A stretch of 46,041 bases of DNA from Beijerinckiaceae bacterium (lineage in GTDB: Bacteria; Bacteroidota; Bacteroidia; Chitinophagales; Chitinophagaceae), in contig CAJCIQ010000153.1 in the NCBI GenBank assembly GCA_903970475.1, forward strand, positions 1 through 46,041, written 5' to 3'. Of the stretch, positions 18,285-25,661 are shown one piece after another. Made by a program: the position numbers and the translations under genes. Every line of letters begins with the position of its first letter. Position 1 is the first letter of the stretch. The notes under the pieces were generated by a model that did no database searches, was not told the origin of the DNA, and worked only from the letters and a program-made list of their open reading frames with translations.

Positions 18285-19436
18285 ATGAAACAGAGCCGAT
18301 TACTTGCCATCGCCATCCTGGTAATGATCCCCTTCCTATCCATAGCCCAGCAAGGATTTAATGGAATAGACATGAACCTGGGCAACCTCTATAAAGTTTC
18401 AGACGCCCGAAGTCGGTCAATCAGCCCCGAGAATTTATCGGGCGAAAAAGGCCACGGTGGTAAAGCAACCACAGGGACAGGATCGGGTCCTGCCAGGGAA
18501 CTAGGACAGGGTTGGAAACTAAGTCCCAGCGTGGTCATCAAAGCAGGAAGCACATTTACTTTAGCCACCATTGATGGATCTGGTTCCATCCAACATATAT
18601 GGATGACGCCTACAGGCAACTGGCGCTATTCCATTATCCGCATGTATTGGGATGATGAGACCACCCCGTCCGTAGAAGCACCGGTCGGGGACTTCTTTTG
18701 CATGGGCTGGAACCAATATGCGCCTATTCATTCTTTACCCGTAGTGGTTAATCCGGGAAGTGCCTTCAATTGCTACTGGCCTATGCCCTTCCATAAAAAG
18801 TGCAGGATCACCATGGAAAACCTGGATAAACAGGACATGGTTTTATATTATCAGGTAGATTATATACTCACGGAGGTACCCAAAGATGCCGGCTATTTCC
18901 ACGCCCAATACCGGAAAGTGCAAGCCGTTCCCTATAAGCATGATTATGTGATCCTGGACAGTGTTAAAGGAAAAGGACAGTATGTAGGAACTTACATGGC
19001 TTATGAATCGCGTAATAATGGTTGGTGGGGAGAAGGTGAAATCAAATTTTACCTGGATGGAGACGGAGCGTTTCCAACCATTTGCGGTACCGGGACGGAA
19101 GATTATTTCTGCGGTTCCTACGACTTTGACACCGAAAAAAATGGAGTCAGTGGGTATACGGAGTTCTCAGGACCTTATACGGGGCTGGCGCAGGTCATTA
19201 AGGGAGATGGCCACTATAATGTCGCTCAACGATTTGGCTTATACAGATGGCATATCGCTGATCCTGTCCGCTTTGACAACGGCCTGAAGGTAACCATACA
19301 AGACTTGGGTTGGCATAATGATGGACGCTACCTGCCTTTGCAAGATGGCATTGCTACAGTGGCGTACTGGTACCAGGTGGAACCGCATACGGCGTTTCCT
19401 CCCTTACCGTCAAGGGATGACCTGGAGTTAAAATAA
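18285..19436 (+). CDS. Secreted GH172 (DUF2961) glycoside hydrolase
   Basis: A 383-residue exported protein (signal peptide MKQSRLLAIAILVMIPFLSIAQ). The DUF2961 pattern is complete: SPENLSGEKGHGGKA, GSIQHIWMT, WDDETTPSVEAPVGDFFCMG, NCYWPMPFHKKCRI, WWGEGEIKFYLDGD and the signature CGTGTEDYFCGSYDF. The family is now GH172, with characterised difructose-anhydride and arabinofuranose-acting enzymes. E252 (WGEGE) and E272 (GTEDYF) match the positions of its two catalytic Glu residues; this assignment is from memory of the family. It is divergent from the GH2 gene with only 28 bp between start codons. Its last 83 bp overlap the DUF2061 gene on the other strand. Confidence 0.88.
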   Translation: MKQSRLLAIAILVMIPFLSIAQQGFNGIDMNLGNLYKVSDARSRSISPENLSGEKGHGGKATTGTGSGPARELGQGWKLSPSVVIKAGSTFTLATIDGSGSIQHIWMTPTGNWRYSIIRMYWDDETTPSVEAPVGDFFCMGWNQYAPIHSLPVVVNPGSAFNCYWPMPFHKKCRITMENLDKQDMVLYYQVDYILTEVPKDAGYFHAQYRKVQAVPYKHDYVILDSVKGKGQYVGTYMAYESRNNGWWGEGEIKFYLDGDGAFPTICGTGTEDYFCGSYDFDTEKNGVSGYTEFSGPYTGLAQVIKGDGHYNVAQRFGLYRWHIADPVRFDNGLKVTIQDLGWHNDGRYLPLQDGIATVAYWYQVEPHTAFPPLPSRDDLELK

Positions 19437-19962
19437 GACCGCCGCCTGAATCAGCGGTTAATTTGGTCTCCACAACGCTTACCGGAGCCGTCACAGAGCT
19501 TACCGGAGCCGCCACGGCGACTGGCACATCCTTAGAAAGCCCCCACGATATTTTCATCCAAAGCCGTTCATGCAGGTAGTAAAATCCAATTTTGGTAAAT
19601 ACTTCAGCGAATCCTATGGAGAAGGCTTTTGTATAGTTGCCCGTAATAAAAAAGGCAATGATGATGGTATCCAATGTGCCAAAGAAGCGGTAGCTGGCGC
19701 CTTTGATCAGGCTGCGATGGTGTTGGTCCGTCACTACAGTTGTTCCATCCGGTTGTACGGTTCTGGTTCTCCACCAGTCAAACTTCATCCATATGCGCTC
19801 GTGTACGTAAAAGACGAAGATTTTGGTGAACACCTCCACCGCTCCGATTTTCAAGGCCGACCCTATCTGTCCTGTAAAGAACCAGGATAATAAAATCGTG
19901 TCCATCGTCGCCCATACCCTCCAGGTGGCCCCCTTGATCACACTCCTGTAATGATGTTCTTT
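19354..19962 (-). CDS. Membrane protein with two DUF2061 domains
   Basis: The protein carries two consecutive DUF2061 units. The first runs from HHYRSVIKGATWRVWATMDT to VHERIWMKFDWW and the second from HHRSLIKGASYRFFGTLDT to LHERLWMKISWG. Each contains two hydrophobic helices and the ExFTKI and HERxWMK motifs, so it is an integral inner-membrane protein of unknown function. The C-terminal tail (about 150-203) is low-complexity (Ala, Val, Pro, Ser), includes a 21-bp direct repeat, and its last 26 codons are antisense to the GH172 gene. The track start lies one codon upstream of MKEHHYR numbering used here; the ATG near 19962-19965 begins the conserved domain. Confidence 0.8.
   Translation of the reverse strand, partial: KEHHYRSVIKGATWRVWATMDTILLSWFFTGQIGSALKIGAVEVFTKIFVFYVHERIWMKFDWWRTRTVQPDGTTVVTDQHHRSLIKGASYRFFGTLDTIIIAFFITGNYTKAFSIGFAEVFTKIGFYYLHERLWMKISWGLSKDVPVAVAAPVSSVTAPVSVVETKLTADSGGGLILTPGHPLTVREETPYAVPPGTSTPL
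19477..19518. repeat. 21-bp tandem repeat, two copies, in the DUF2061 gene tail
   Basis: GCTTACCGGAGCCG begins at 19477 and again at 19498, a 21-bp period. It encodes a seven-residue repeat (VAAPVSS, VTAPVSV) in the low-complexity tail of the DUF2061 protein. Confidence 0.6.
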
Positions 19963-20037
19963 CATAGATGAAATTGACCAGACTATACCACAATACTAAG
20001 CCATTTTCCGTAGAACCCTACTGTTTTAATGGACTAA

Positions 20038-20078
20038 TTTGAAAATCCACCTAATGTTGTATATTACTCATTACAACA
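20038..20078 (+). promoter_or_regulatory. Putative promoter and inverted repeat of the C45-like gene
   Basis: TTTG (20038-20041), 18 nt and TATATTAC (20060-20067) approximate a Bacteroidota promoter. Overlapping the -7 box is a perfect 7-bp inverted repeat, TGTTGTA (20055-20061) and TACAACA (20072-20078), ending 7 bp before the start codon. It could be an operator or a leader hairpin. Confidence 0.3.
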
Positions 20079-20085
20079 AGCCAAT

Positions 20086-21483
20086 ATGACATCGAGACTA
20101 CTCTACCTACTGCTGCTCACACCCATCTTTGTGGGCTGCCATCGAACAGACCCGCGCCTGGCCAAAGCCTACCGCTTCAATAAAAACGGATGGATTTACG
20201 TACACCTGGAAGGGACGCCCGGGGACATTGGATACCAACATGGCTATCTGTTGGCTGATGAGATAGACACCAATCTTAAAGTCACAGATAAATTTATGGC
20301 CCATGATTCGGGCAAGGACTGGGCTTTCTACCGCGATGCCGCCAAATCCTTTCTCTGGCCCCGGGTGGATGCTGAATATAAGGAAGAAATCCAGGGTATC
20401 GTAGAAGGGCTGAAGGCAAAAGGTAAAAACTATGATGTATACGATATTGTCGCCCTCAATGCCAATATAGAATTAGAATCCTACTATGTTCCCTCCCTGG
20501 CCAACAGGACCAAACCCGGCTCCGACCTTAATAAGGCACCAGGCAATTGCAGCGCTTTTGTGGCTACCGGCAGTTATACCACCGACGGGAAAATCGTCAT
20601 AGGGCACAATAACTGGACATCCTATATCCAGGGGGAGAGATGGAACGTGGTGGCGGACATTGTACCTGAAAAAGGGAATCATATTTTCATGGACATGATG
20701 CCAGGGTTTATCCATAGTGGGGACGACTTTGCCATTAATTCGGGAGGCCTGGTGATCACAGAGACCACCATTACCCAATTCAATGGTTTTGATACCGGAG
20801 CCGTTGCTGAATTTGTCCGTGCAAGAAAAGCGGAACAGTATGCCAATACGGTTGACGACTTCGTTAAAATCATGTCCACCGGCAATAACGGAGGCTATGC
20901 CAATGATTGGTTGGTCGGAGATATCAACAACAACGAGATAGCCCGGGTAGAACTAGGGCTCAAACACGTCCAGGTTTGGAGAACAAAGGATGGGGTGTAT
21001 GTAGGCTCCAATTTTGCCAGTGACAGTGCTGTCATCAAAGATGAAACCAATTTCAATCCGAACGATACCACCAATTCCCCCAATACCCGTAAAAAGCGCT
21101 GGGAAGCCATTACGGCTGAATATAAGGGCAAAATCAATGATTCTACCGGCAGGGTGATGGAAGGGGACAACCTCAATGCCTATACGCATAGCGCCGAAGC
21201 TACCCGTTGTGTCATAGCCGGAAGTGTGGATACAGATCCCAAAGGATGCCCCGAATGGAACTGGGCTCCCTATTATCCTGGTGGAACGGTTCAGGCCAAA
21301 ATCACTACAGCTGATATGGCTAAGAAGTTCCAGTTCTGGGCCCATATGGGGAATCCTTCAGGAAAGGACTTTTTAGTAGATCCTTTCCTGAAGGCTCACC
21401 CGGAATATAGCTGGGAAAAGCCCTATCTGGTGGACATGAAAGCCCAGCCTTGGACACTATTTACTGCTGGGGATACGCAGTAG
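20086..21483 (+). CDS. C45 / phospholipase B-like N-terminal-nucleophile hydrolase, lipoprotein
   Basis: A 465-residue protein of the Ntn-hydrolase group that includes acyl-CoA:6-aminopenicillanate acyltransferase (C45) and phospholipase B-like proteins. Such enzymes cleave themselves before a Cys, which becomes the nucleophile; here the likely site is GNCSAF (Cys 155). Supporting motifs are GTPGDIGYQHGYLLADEI near the start, GKIVIGHNNWTSY after the nucleophile, INSGGLVITETTI and GGYANDWLVGDINNNEIARVELG. The N-terminus ends in PIFVGC, a lipobox (Cys 18), so it is probably a periplasmic lipoprotein. The substrate is an unknown amide. The 3' end overlaps the M28 gene by 23 bp. Confidence 0.78.
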   Translation: MTSRLLYLLLLTPIFVGCHRTDPRLAKAYRFNKNGWIYVHLEGTPGDIGYQHGYLLADEIDTNLKVTDKFMAHDSGKDWAFYRDAAKSFLWPRVDAEYKEEIQGIVEGLKAKGKNYDVYDIVALNANIELESYYVPSLANRTKPGSDLNKAPGNCSAFVATGSYTTDGKIVIGHNNWTSYIQGERWNVVADIVPEKGNHIFMDMMPGFIHSGDDFAINSGGLVITETTITQFNGFDTGAVAEFVRARKAEQYANTVDDFVKIMSTGNNGGYANDWLVGDINNNEIARVELGLKHVQVWRTKDGVYVGSNFASDSAVIKDETNFNPNDTTNSPNTRKKRWEAITAEYKGKINDSTGRVMEGDNLNAYTHSAEATRCVIAGSVDTDPKGCPEWNWAPYYPGGTVQAKITTADMAKKFQFWAHMGNPSGKDFLVDPFLKAHPEYSWEKPYLVDMKAQPWTLFTAGDTQ

Positions 21484-23740
21484 ATCCCAGTTTATCCAGA
21501 TACTGGCTAAAATGATTGAGAATGGAAGCATCCAGGTCTATTTGGTCCTGGGCTTCCTTCCAATATCGTTGTTCGATGGCTTCCCTTATCCCAGGTAAGG
21601 TCTTCACCCCATACCCTGTATAAAAGCCAGGTGCATATATACTATGCTTGTACCAGCCCCTGCGGGGTAGGCCCTGGGTTGAAAGCAGCTGTTGTTCTGC
21701 CTGATAAAGGCCCGTATTCAACTGCTGTAAAGTATCCCCTGAAGGGAGGCGTTTGGAGAGCAGATCATTTAGGTGGGTGCTGCTTTTTTCGAGGCCAACC
21801 ACTGCATTTTGCAAAGGCGCAAAATTCAGGTAAGGCACTTCATCCTTAGGATCTGGAGCAGCTATCGGGGTTTTAGGATCGGCGGCCAAGTGATAGTAAC
21901 CTCCTTTGATCAACTTGTTTTGCAACGCTGTGCTTTCCCTTTCTTGATCCAGCAATGCATTTACTTCCGTGCTGTAGGTCTTGATGTTTTTGGCCAGGGA
22001 AGGGTAATCGAAGGGAAGAAGGTCTGCGTCTGCAAGTCTAAGCATGGTGCGACCTGCGGTTTTAGCCAGGACTACCCCATAGACAAAACCGGGGTCTTTA
22101 AACCTTACATAATCGTCGTAGGAATCATAGATGGAATGGTATTCTCCGCCTGGATCTTCTCCCCCATATCCTAAGTCAATGGAAGGAACACCTATATGCT
22201 GTATAAACGGAGAATAGTCAGAACCCGAACCCAACGCGCCTATGGAAAATGACTTTTTGTTCAAGAGTTCTTTGGCTTTATCACCAGTAGCATTGATGAT
22301 TTCCCTGGCCCATCTTCTTTCCAGCACACTTATGCCGGTTTCCGGATCGGTTACATCCCTGGCCACTTGTTCGAGGAAGGGCTCGAAGGCATGAGAACCT
22401 TCGGCATTCAGAAATCCCCTACCGTTTCCGTCCGAATTAATGTAGGCAACAGCATGCTGCTGTAAAGTGGCTGCATTTTGTTCTACCCACTCCGTAGATC
22501 CCAAAAGTGCAGGTTCTTCCCCGTCCCAGGAACAATACACCAGGGTGCGTCTGGGTTTCCATCCGGTTTTTAATAACTCCCCAACGGCATGGGCTTCTTC
22601 CAGCATGGCCGCCTGTCCGCTCAAGGGATCGCCTGCCCCATTGACCCATGCATCGTGGTGGTTGCCACGGATGACCCATTGGTCCGGGAAGTCCTTACCT
22701 GGAACAGTTGCAATAACATCATAAATGGGTTTTATATCCCAGTTAAATTCCAGCTTGAGGTGGACTTTGGTCTTACCGGGCCCTATATGATAGGTAAAGG
22801 GCAACGCCCCCCGCCAATCTTCAGGCGCCACCGGACCTTCCAGGCTTTTCAGCAAGGGTTCTGCATCGTGATAGCTGATGGGAAGCACGGGTATCTTCAA
22901 CAAATTAATGGCATCCTTACGATCTATTCTCGGGGCATCCTTGGTAGCGCCAATTCCTGGGGTCAACGGATCTCCAGGATAGATAGGCATGTCCATCACC
23001 GATCCTCTTTGCACCCCATATTCATTTTTAAAGGCTCCCTTGGGATATACATCCCCTTCATAATATCCATCGTCCTTGGGATCAGAGTAAATAATGCAGC
23101 CAATGGCTCCGTGCTCTTGGGCAACTTTGGGCTTAATACCCCTCCAGGACCTGCCGTATTTTGCAATGACAATTTTTCCCTTCACATCAATTCCCCTCCG
23201 GGCCAGTTGCTCGTAATCGGAGGGTAGCCCATAATTGACAAAGACCAACTCTCCGCTTACATCTCCATCCGCGGACCAGGCATTGTAGGTTGGCAGTTGT
23301 TCGTCAGATTGACCGGAGGTCGCATCCTCTTTCAAGGCTGGTTCTTTCAGCAGCGCCTTATATTGGGTTGGACCGGTCATTTCGAGTTCCCTTACTTTTG
23401 GTGTGGGAAAGAGTACATAAAATGTGTCTATCCTCACTTCGAAGCCGAAACGCTTGTACTGATCGTATATGTATTCGGCAACAGCCTTTCCTCCGGGAGA
23501 TCCTACATGATGGGGACGTGCAGACATAATTTTCAGGCGCTCTCCCAACCGGGAGGCATCCAGATAACCGTCGAAACGGGCTTCCAATGATTGTTGGGCC
23601 GAAGCGTCTGAGCCGAAGCCTTTCAGGGATCCGGACTGCGTTGCCGTGGATCCCGTCTGCATTGCCGAGGATCCGGACTGGGCCAGGACCGTTGATACAG
23701 AAAGCCACCCTGCCATTAGGGTCAATAGAAGTCTACTCAT
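21461..23740 (-). CDS. M28B metallopeptidase, glutamate carboxypeptidase II-like
   Basis: A 759-residue exported zinc exopeptidase of the GCPII/transferrin-receptor-like group. It has a signal peptide (MSRLLLTLMAGWLSVSTVLA), a PA domain (about 150-290), the M28 catalytic domain and a C-terminal helical dimerisation domain. Zinc ligands and catalytic Glu are visible in order: RGNHHDAWVNGAGDP (His, Asp), SWDGEEPALLGS (catalytic Glu plus ligand Glu), INSDGNG (Asp) and GEYHSIYDS (His). It should release C-terminal residues, often acidic, from peptides in the periplasm. The TTG three codons upstream was rejected in favour of ATG. A 7-residue repeat occurs just after the signal peptide. Confidence 0.93.
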   Translation of the reverse strand: MSRLLLTLMAGWLSVSTVLAQSGSSAMQTGSTATQSGSLKGFGSDASAQQSLEARFDGYLDASRLGERLKIMSARPHHVGSPGGKAVAEYIYDQYKRFGFEVRIDTFYVLFPTPKVRELEMTGPTQYKALLKEPALKEDATSGQSDEQLPTYNAWSADGDVSGELVFVNYGLPSDYEQLARRGIDVKGKIVIAKYGRSWRGIKPKVAQEHGAIGCIIYSDPKDDGYYEGDVYPKGAFKNEYGVQRGSVMDMPIYPGDPLTPGIGATKDAPRIDRKDAINLLKIPVLPISYHDAEPLLKSLEGPVAPEDWRGALPFTYHIGPGKTKVHLKLEFNWDIKPIYDVIATVPGKDFPDQWVIRGNHHDAWVNGAGDPLSGQAAMLEEAHAVGELLKTGWKPRRTLVYCSWDGEEPALLGSTEWVEQNAATLQQHAVAYINSDGNGRGFLNAEGSHAFEPFLEQVARDVTDPETGISVLERRWAREIINATGDKAKELLNKKSFSIGALGSGSDYSPFIQHIGVPSIDLGYGGEDPGGEYHSIYDSYDDYVRFKDPGFVYGVVLAKTAGRTMLRLADADLLPFDYPSLAKNIKTYSTEVNALLDQERESTALQNKLIKGGYYHLAADPKTPIAAPDPKDEVPYLNFAPLQNAVVGLEKSSTHLNDLLSKRLPSGDTLQQLNTGLYQAEQQLLSTQGLPRRGWYKHSIYAPGFYTGYGVKTLPGIREAIEQRYWKEAQDQIDLDASILNHFSQYLDKLGSTAYPQQ
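23628..23681. repeat. 21-bp tandem repeat (about 2.6 copies) in the M28 peptidase gene
   Basis: Units start at 23628, 23649 and 23670, the last being partial; the first reads GATCCGGACTGCGTTGCCGT plus G. They encode a Ser/Gly/Thr/Gln linker between the signal peptide and the folded peptidase. Confidence 0.7.
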
Positions 23741-23781
23741 GTCTATCAATGATTGCTTAAGGGAATGAAAGTACTAATTCC

Positions 23782-24174
23782 CTATGGAATCAGGAGACTA
23801 GACTTTGACCTCAGCCATTCAATGGCTTTTTCCCTGGAGGTGAATAAACGAACGGGGATTTCAGGTCGGTTGACCTTGATAATAAAGTTTCCTATGATGG
23901 CCGTAGCGGAAGAATCGCTGAGAATGGCCGCTGCTTTTACACCCTTACTGGACTCAGTTGAAGTGAGAAATGACCGGGCATCCTTGTCAAAGCTAATAAC
24001 GCCTTGGTTACAAAGCAAGGTTAGAACGGGCCGGTTTTGGGTGAAATCCAGTCTGTCTTTGACGATCTGGTGGGCAGCCTCCAAGTTGATTTTTTTACCC
24101 TTTTTATAAGTAGCAATCAAAAGGTCCCCATCCAGCTCGAACCTGACATAATCCGTGTCAAGTGCAGCTATCAT
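23782..24174 (-). CDS. STAS/SpoIIAA-like small protein (DUF7793-like)
   Basis: A 130-residue cytoplasmic protein. The first half (YVRFELDGDLLIATYKKGKK, then a helix INLEAAHQIVKDRL) and the second half (DKDARSFLTSTESSKGVKAA, IIGNFIIKVNRP, VRLFTSREKAIEWL) match the alternating strand-helix pattern of STAS/SpoIIAA-like proteins widespread in Bacteroidota. These are of unknown function. The frame extends to a TTG at 24210, but the first ATG at 24174 precedes the conserved domain. It lies 39 bp downstream of pnuC on the same strand and could share its transcript. Confidence 0.6.
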   Translation of the reverse strand: MIAALDTDYVRFELDGDLLIATYKKGKKINLEAAHQIVKDRLDFTQNRPVLTLLCNQGVISFDKDARSFLTSTESSKGVKAAAILSDSSATAIIGNFIIKVNRPEIPVRLFTSREKAIEWLRSKSSLLIP

Positions 24175-24213
24175 GTTTGCAGTAGAGACTGCATTATAAT
24201 AAAATTTCAAATC

Positions 24214-24837
24214 TTATAAAAGGGTGTTTTCCACATCTCTCCGTATTTCTTTCCTCCAATCGTAATATCCCTGTATAGCTACGACGAACAGAAACAGGGT
24301 CAGAGCGGCATAAATGGGCAGCCCTTTTTTGATGAACAGGGGTATAGCAAAGGCGTTGGAAATATTCAGCAGGACCCAGTTTTCAATTTTACGGCGGGCC
24401 AGCAGCCACATACCAGCCCAAGCAGTGGCACTGACGAATGCATCCCAGACAGGTACGGTGGAATCCGTTAAATACCTTAAGGCGGCATACAATACCATCC
24501 AACCTCCAAAAACGATGGCCGTGGTGATATACCATTCCTGCTTATGGCTATAGCTGGGTTTAACCGGAGGCTGGTCTTTCTTTTTTGCCCAATACCACCA
24601 ACCATATATGCTCATGACGAGGTAATAGCCATTGAGCACGGTCTCAGCGTAGAGCTTATTAATGAAAAGCAGATACATGAACAACAGGGTAGAAATAATC
24701 CCTGAAGGATATAACCAGATTTTACCAGAACGGGCGTACAGCACTTCTGCTATAGAAAAAACGACAGCCGTCCATTCTAACCAGGTAGTCTGAATCACCT
24801 CACTGGTGAGCAATTGCCCCCACTCGTGTAGTGTCAT
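24214..24837 (-). CDS. pnuC: PnuC-family vitamin transporter
   Basis: A 207-residue integral membrane protein with about seven helices and PnuC family motifs WLEWTAVVFSIAEVLYARSG, WLYPSGIISTLLFMYLL, LNGYYLVMSIYGWWYWAKK and the closing WVLLNISNAFAIPLF. PnuC proteins carry nicotinamide riboside by facilitated diffusion, while relatives in this phylum can carry thiamine or riboflavin. No TPP (thiamine) riboswitch is seen upstream, so the substrate is left open. Its start overlaps the stop of an XRE regulator by 4 bp, suggesting control by that protein. Confidence 0.9.
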   Translation of the reverse strand: MTLHEWGQLLTSEVIQTTWLEWTAVVFSIAEVLYARSGKIWLYPSGIISTLLFMYLLFINKLYAETVLNGYYLVMSIYGWWYWAKKKDQPPVKPSYSHKQEWYITTAIVFGGWMVLYAALRYLTDSTVPVWDAFVSATAWAGMWLLARRKIENWVLLNISNAFAIPLFIKKGLPIYAALTLFLFVVAIQGYYDWRKEIRRDVENTLL

Positions 24838-25064
24838 TCAAAATCAATATTCAATAACTCCATAGGATGAACGCCCAGGCCTTCGGCCAGTTCAATTAGC
24901 GTAGTCACCACCAAATTTGCTTTTCCATTTTCGATTTTGGATATCTTTCCAAAATCCACTTCACACCTGGCGGACAGTGCCCGTTGACTCAATCCTTTTT
25001 CTTCCCTCAACTTCGCCAGGCGGGCGGCAAATTTATCCAGCCTTATTTTATCTTTTGGCTTCAT
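24834..25064 (-). CDS. XRE-family HTH regulator
   Basis: A 76-residue protein that is almost entirely one HTH-XRE domain: KFAARLAKLREEKGLSQRAL, SARCEVDFGKISKIENGKAN and VTTLIELAEGLGVHPMELL. It is expected to bind a short palindrome as a dimer. It is directly upstream of pnuC (4-bp overlap). A perfect palindrome lies in its own promoter region, supporting autoregulation together with control of the transporter. No effector-binding domain is present. Confidence 0.92.
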   Translation of the reverse strand: MKPKDKIRLDKFAARLAKLREEKGLSQRALSARCEVDFGKISKIENGKANLVVTTLIELAEGLGVHPMELLNIDFE

Positions 25065-25122
25065 CCTTCCCTTTACGCTTTTGGTTTAAACGGAAAAGTT
25101 CCAGCTATTCGATAAAAATTGC

Positions 25123-25164
25123 GTTGGTAGATATGCCAACATATCCAAAATTAGTATACATTTG
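25123..25164. promoter_or_regulatory. Overlapping divergent promoters and palindromic operator of xre-pnuC
   Basis: Perfect palindrome GATATG-CCAA-CATATC lies at 25130-25145, with a second overlapping inverted repeat GTTGG-8 nt-CCAAC at 25123-25140. Next to them are two exact TAnnTTTG boxes in opposite directions: TAATTTTG on the minus strand (25146-25153) for xre-pnuC, and TACATTTG on the plus strand (25157-25164) for the small divergent gene. The expected minus-strand start point (about 25139) falls inside the palindrome. Operator function is inferred. Confidence 0.5.
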
Positions 25165-25177
25165 GAAAATAATCCCA

Positions 25178-25498
25178 ATGGTTATGCGATACACCAATAG
25201 ATCAATCATAGCCCGGCACCTGCCCCTACGTTTGTCCCCGGATCAAATCCAGGCACCCATGGAAGTATTAACCACCTTTTTCAGTGGCCTGAACCTGGAT
25301 GAAACCCGGGAGGTATTGTGGGAAGCATTTTCCCGGGCCTTATGTACTCCTGAAGAAGATCATTTGAGCCTAACAAACCGGGAACTGCTCTATTTCCACG
25401 AGGAATTCGAGGCTTTAATTGAAGCTGCCTACCTCATTTATGCCAAAGAGAACAATTTACCCATCATGACGATGTTGCCCACTGGCAAAGACAGCTAA
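25178..25498 (+). CDS. Hypothetical protein, about 104 residues
   Basis: I do not recognise a family. The open frame runs back to 24917 over the xre gene, but a start at 25178 (or 25184) is preferred because it lies just after an exact TAnnTTTG box and outside the regulator gene. The predicted product is acidic and helical in its second half (LLYFHEEFEALIEAAYLIYA) with an N-terminal RHLPLRLSPDQIQAPMEVL. No signal peptide or membrane helix is seen. It is transcribed divergently from xre-pnuC and may belong to the same regulon. Confidence 0.55.
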   Translation: MVMRYTNRSIIARHLPLRLSPDQIQAPMEVLTTFFSGLNLDETREVLWEAFSRALCTPEEDHLSLTNRELLYFHEEFEALIEAAYLIYAKENNLPIMTMLPTGKDS

Positions 25499-25522
25499 CA
25501 ATAATGCCACCTCCATTCGCGT

Positions 25523-25553
25523 TTTTCTACCGGGAGTTACTGGTTTTCTACCG
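25523..25553. repeat. Perfect 10-bp direct repeat, 21-bp spacing, upstream of the T9SS surface protein
   Basis: TTTTCTACCG occurs at 25523-25532 and 25544-25553, exactly 21 bp apart (two helix turns), 109 bp before the start of the surface protein gene. A second direct repeat, GACGCTTG, occurs at 25596 and 25616. The geometry of the first pair fits LytTR-type binding sites, which are direct repeats in phase. Confidence 0.4.
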
Positions 25554-25661
25554 AGGGAGCCAACGGAGTACACAAAATTTACGTACTTTTATTAGGACGC
25601 TTGTTTTTGTTTCTTGACGCTTGCCCCCTCACCATAGTAACTCTTGCAATGACAACCTCGA

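Noticed and set aside
22589..23227. 212-residue plus-strand open frame
   Set aside because: It is a shadow of the M28 peptidase on the other strand, with no family resemblance.
24837..25177. TPP riboswitch upstream of pnuC
   Set aside because: No CUGAGA-type core or suitable stems; the space holds an XRE gene and promoter boxes.
24917..25177. N-terminal extension of the hypothetical gene over xre
   Set aside because: It is antisense to the well-supported XRE gene, and the extension has no recognisable pattern.
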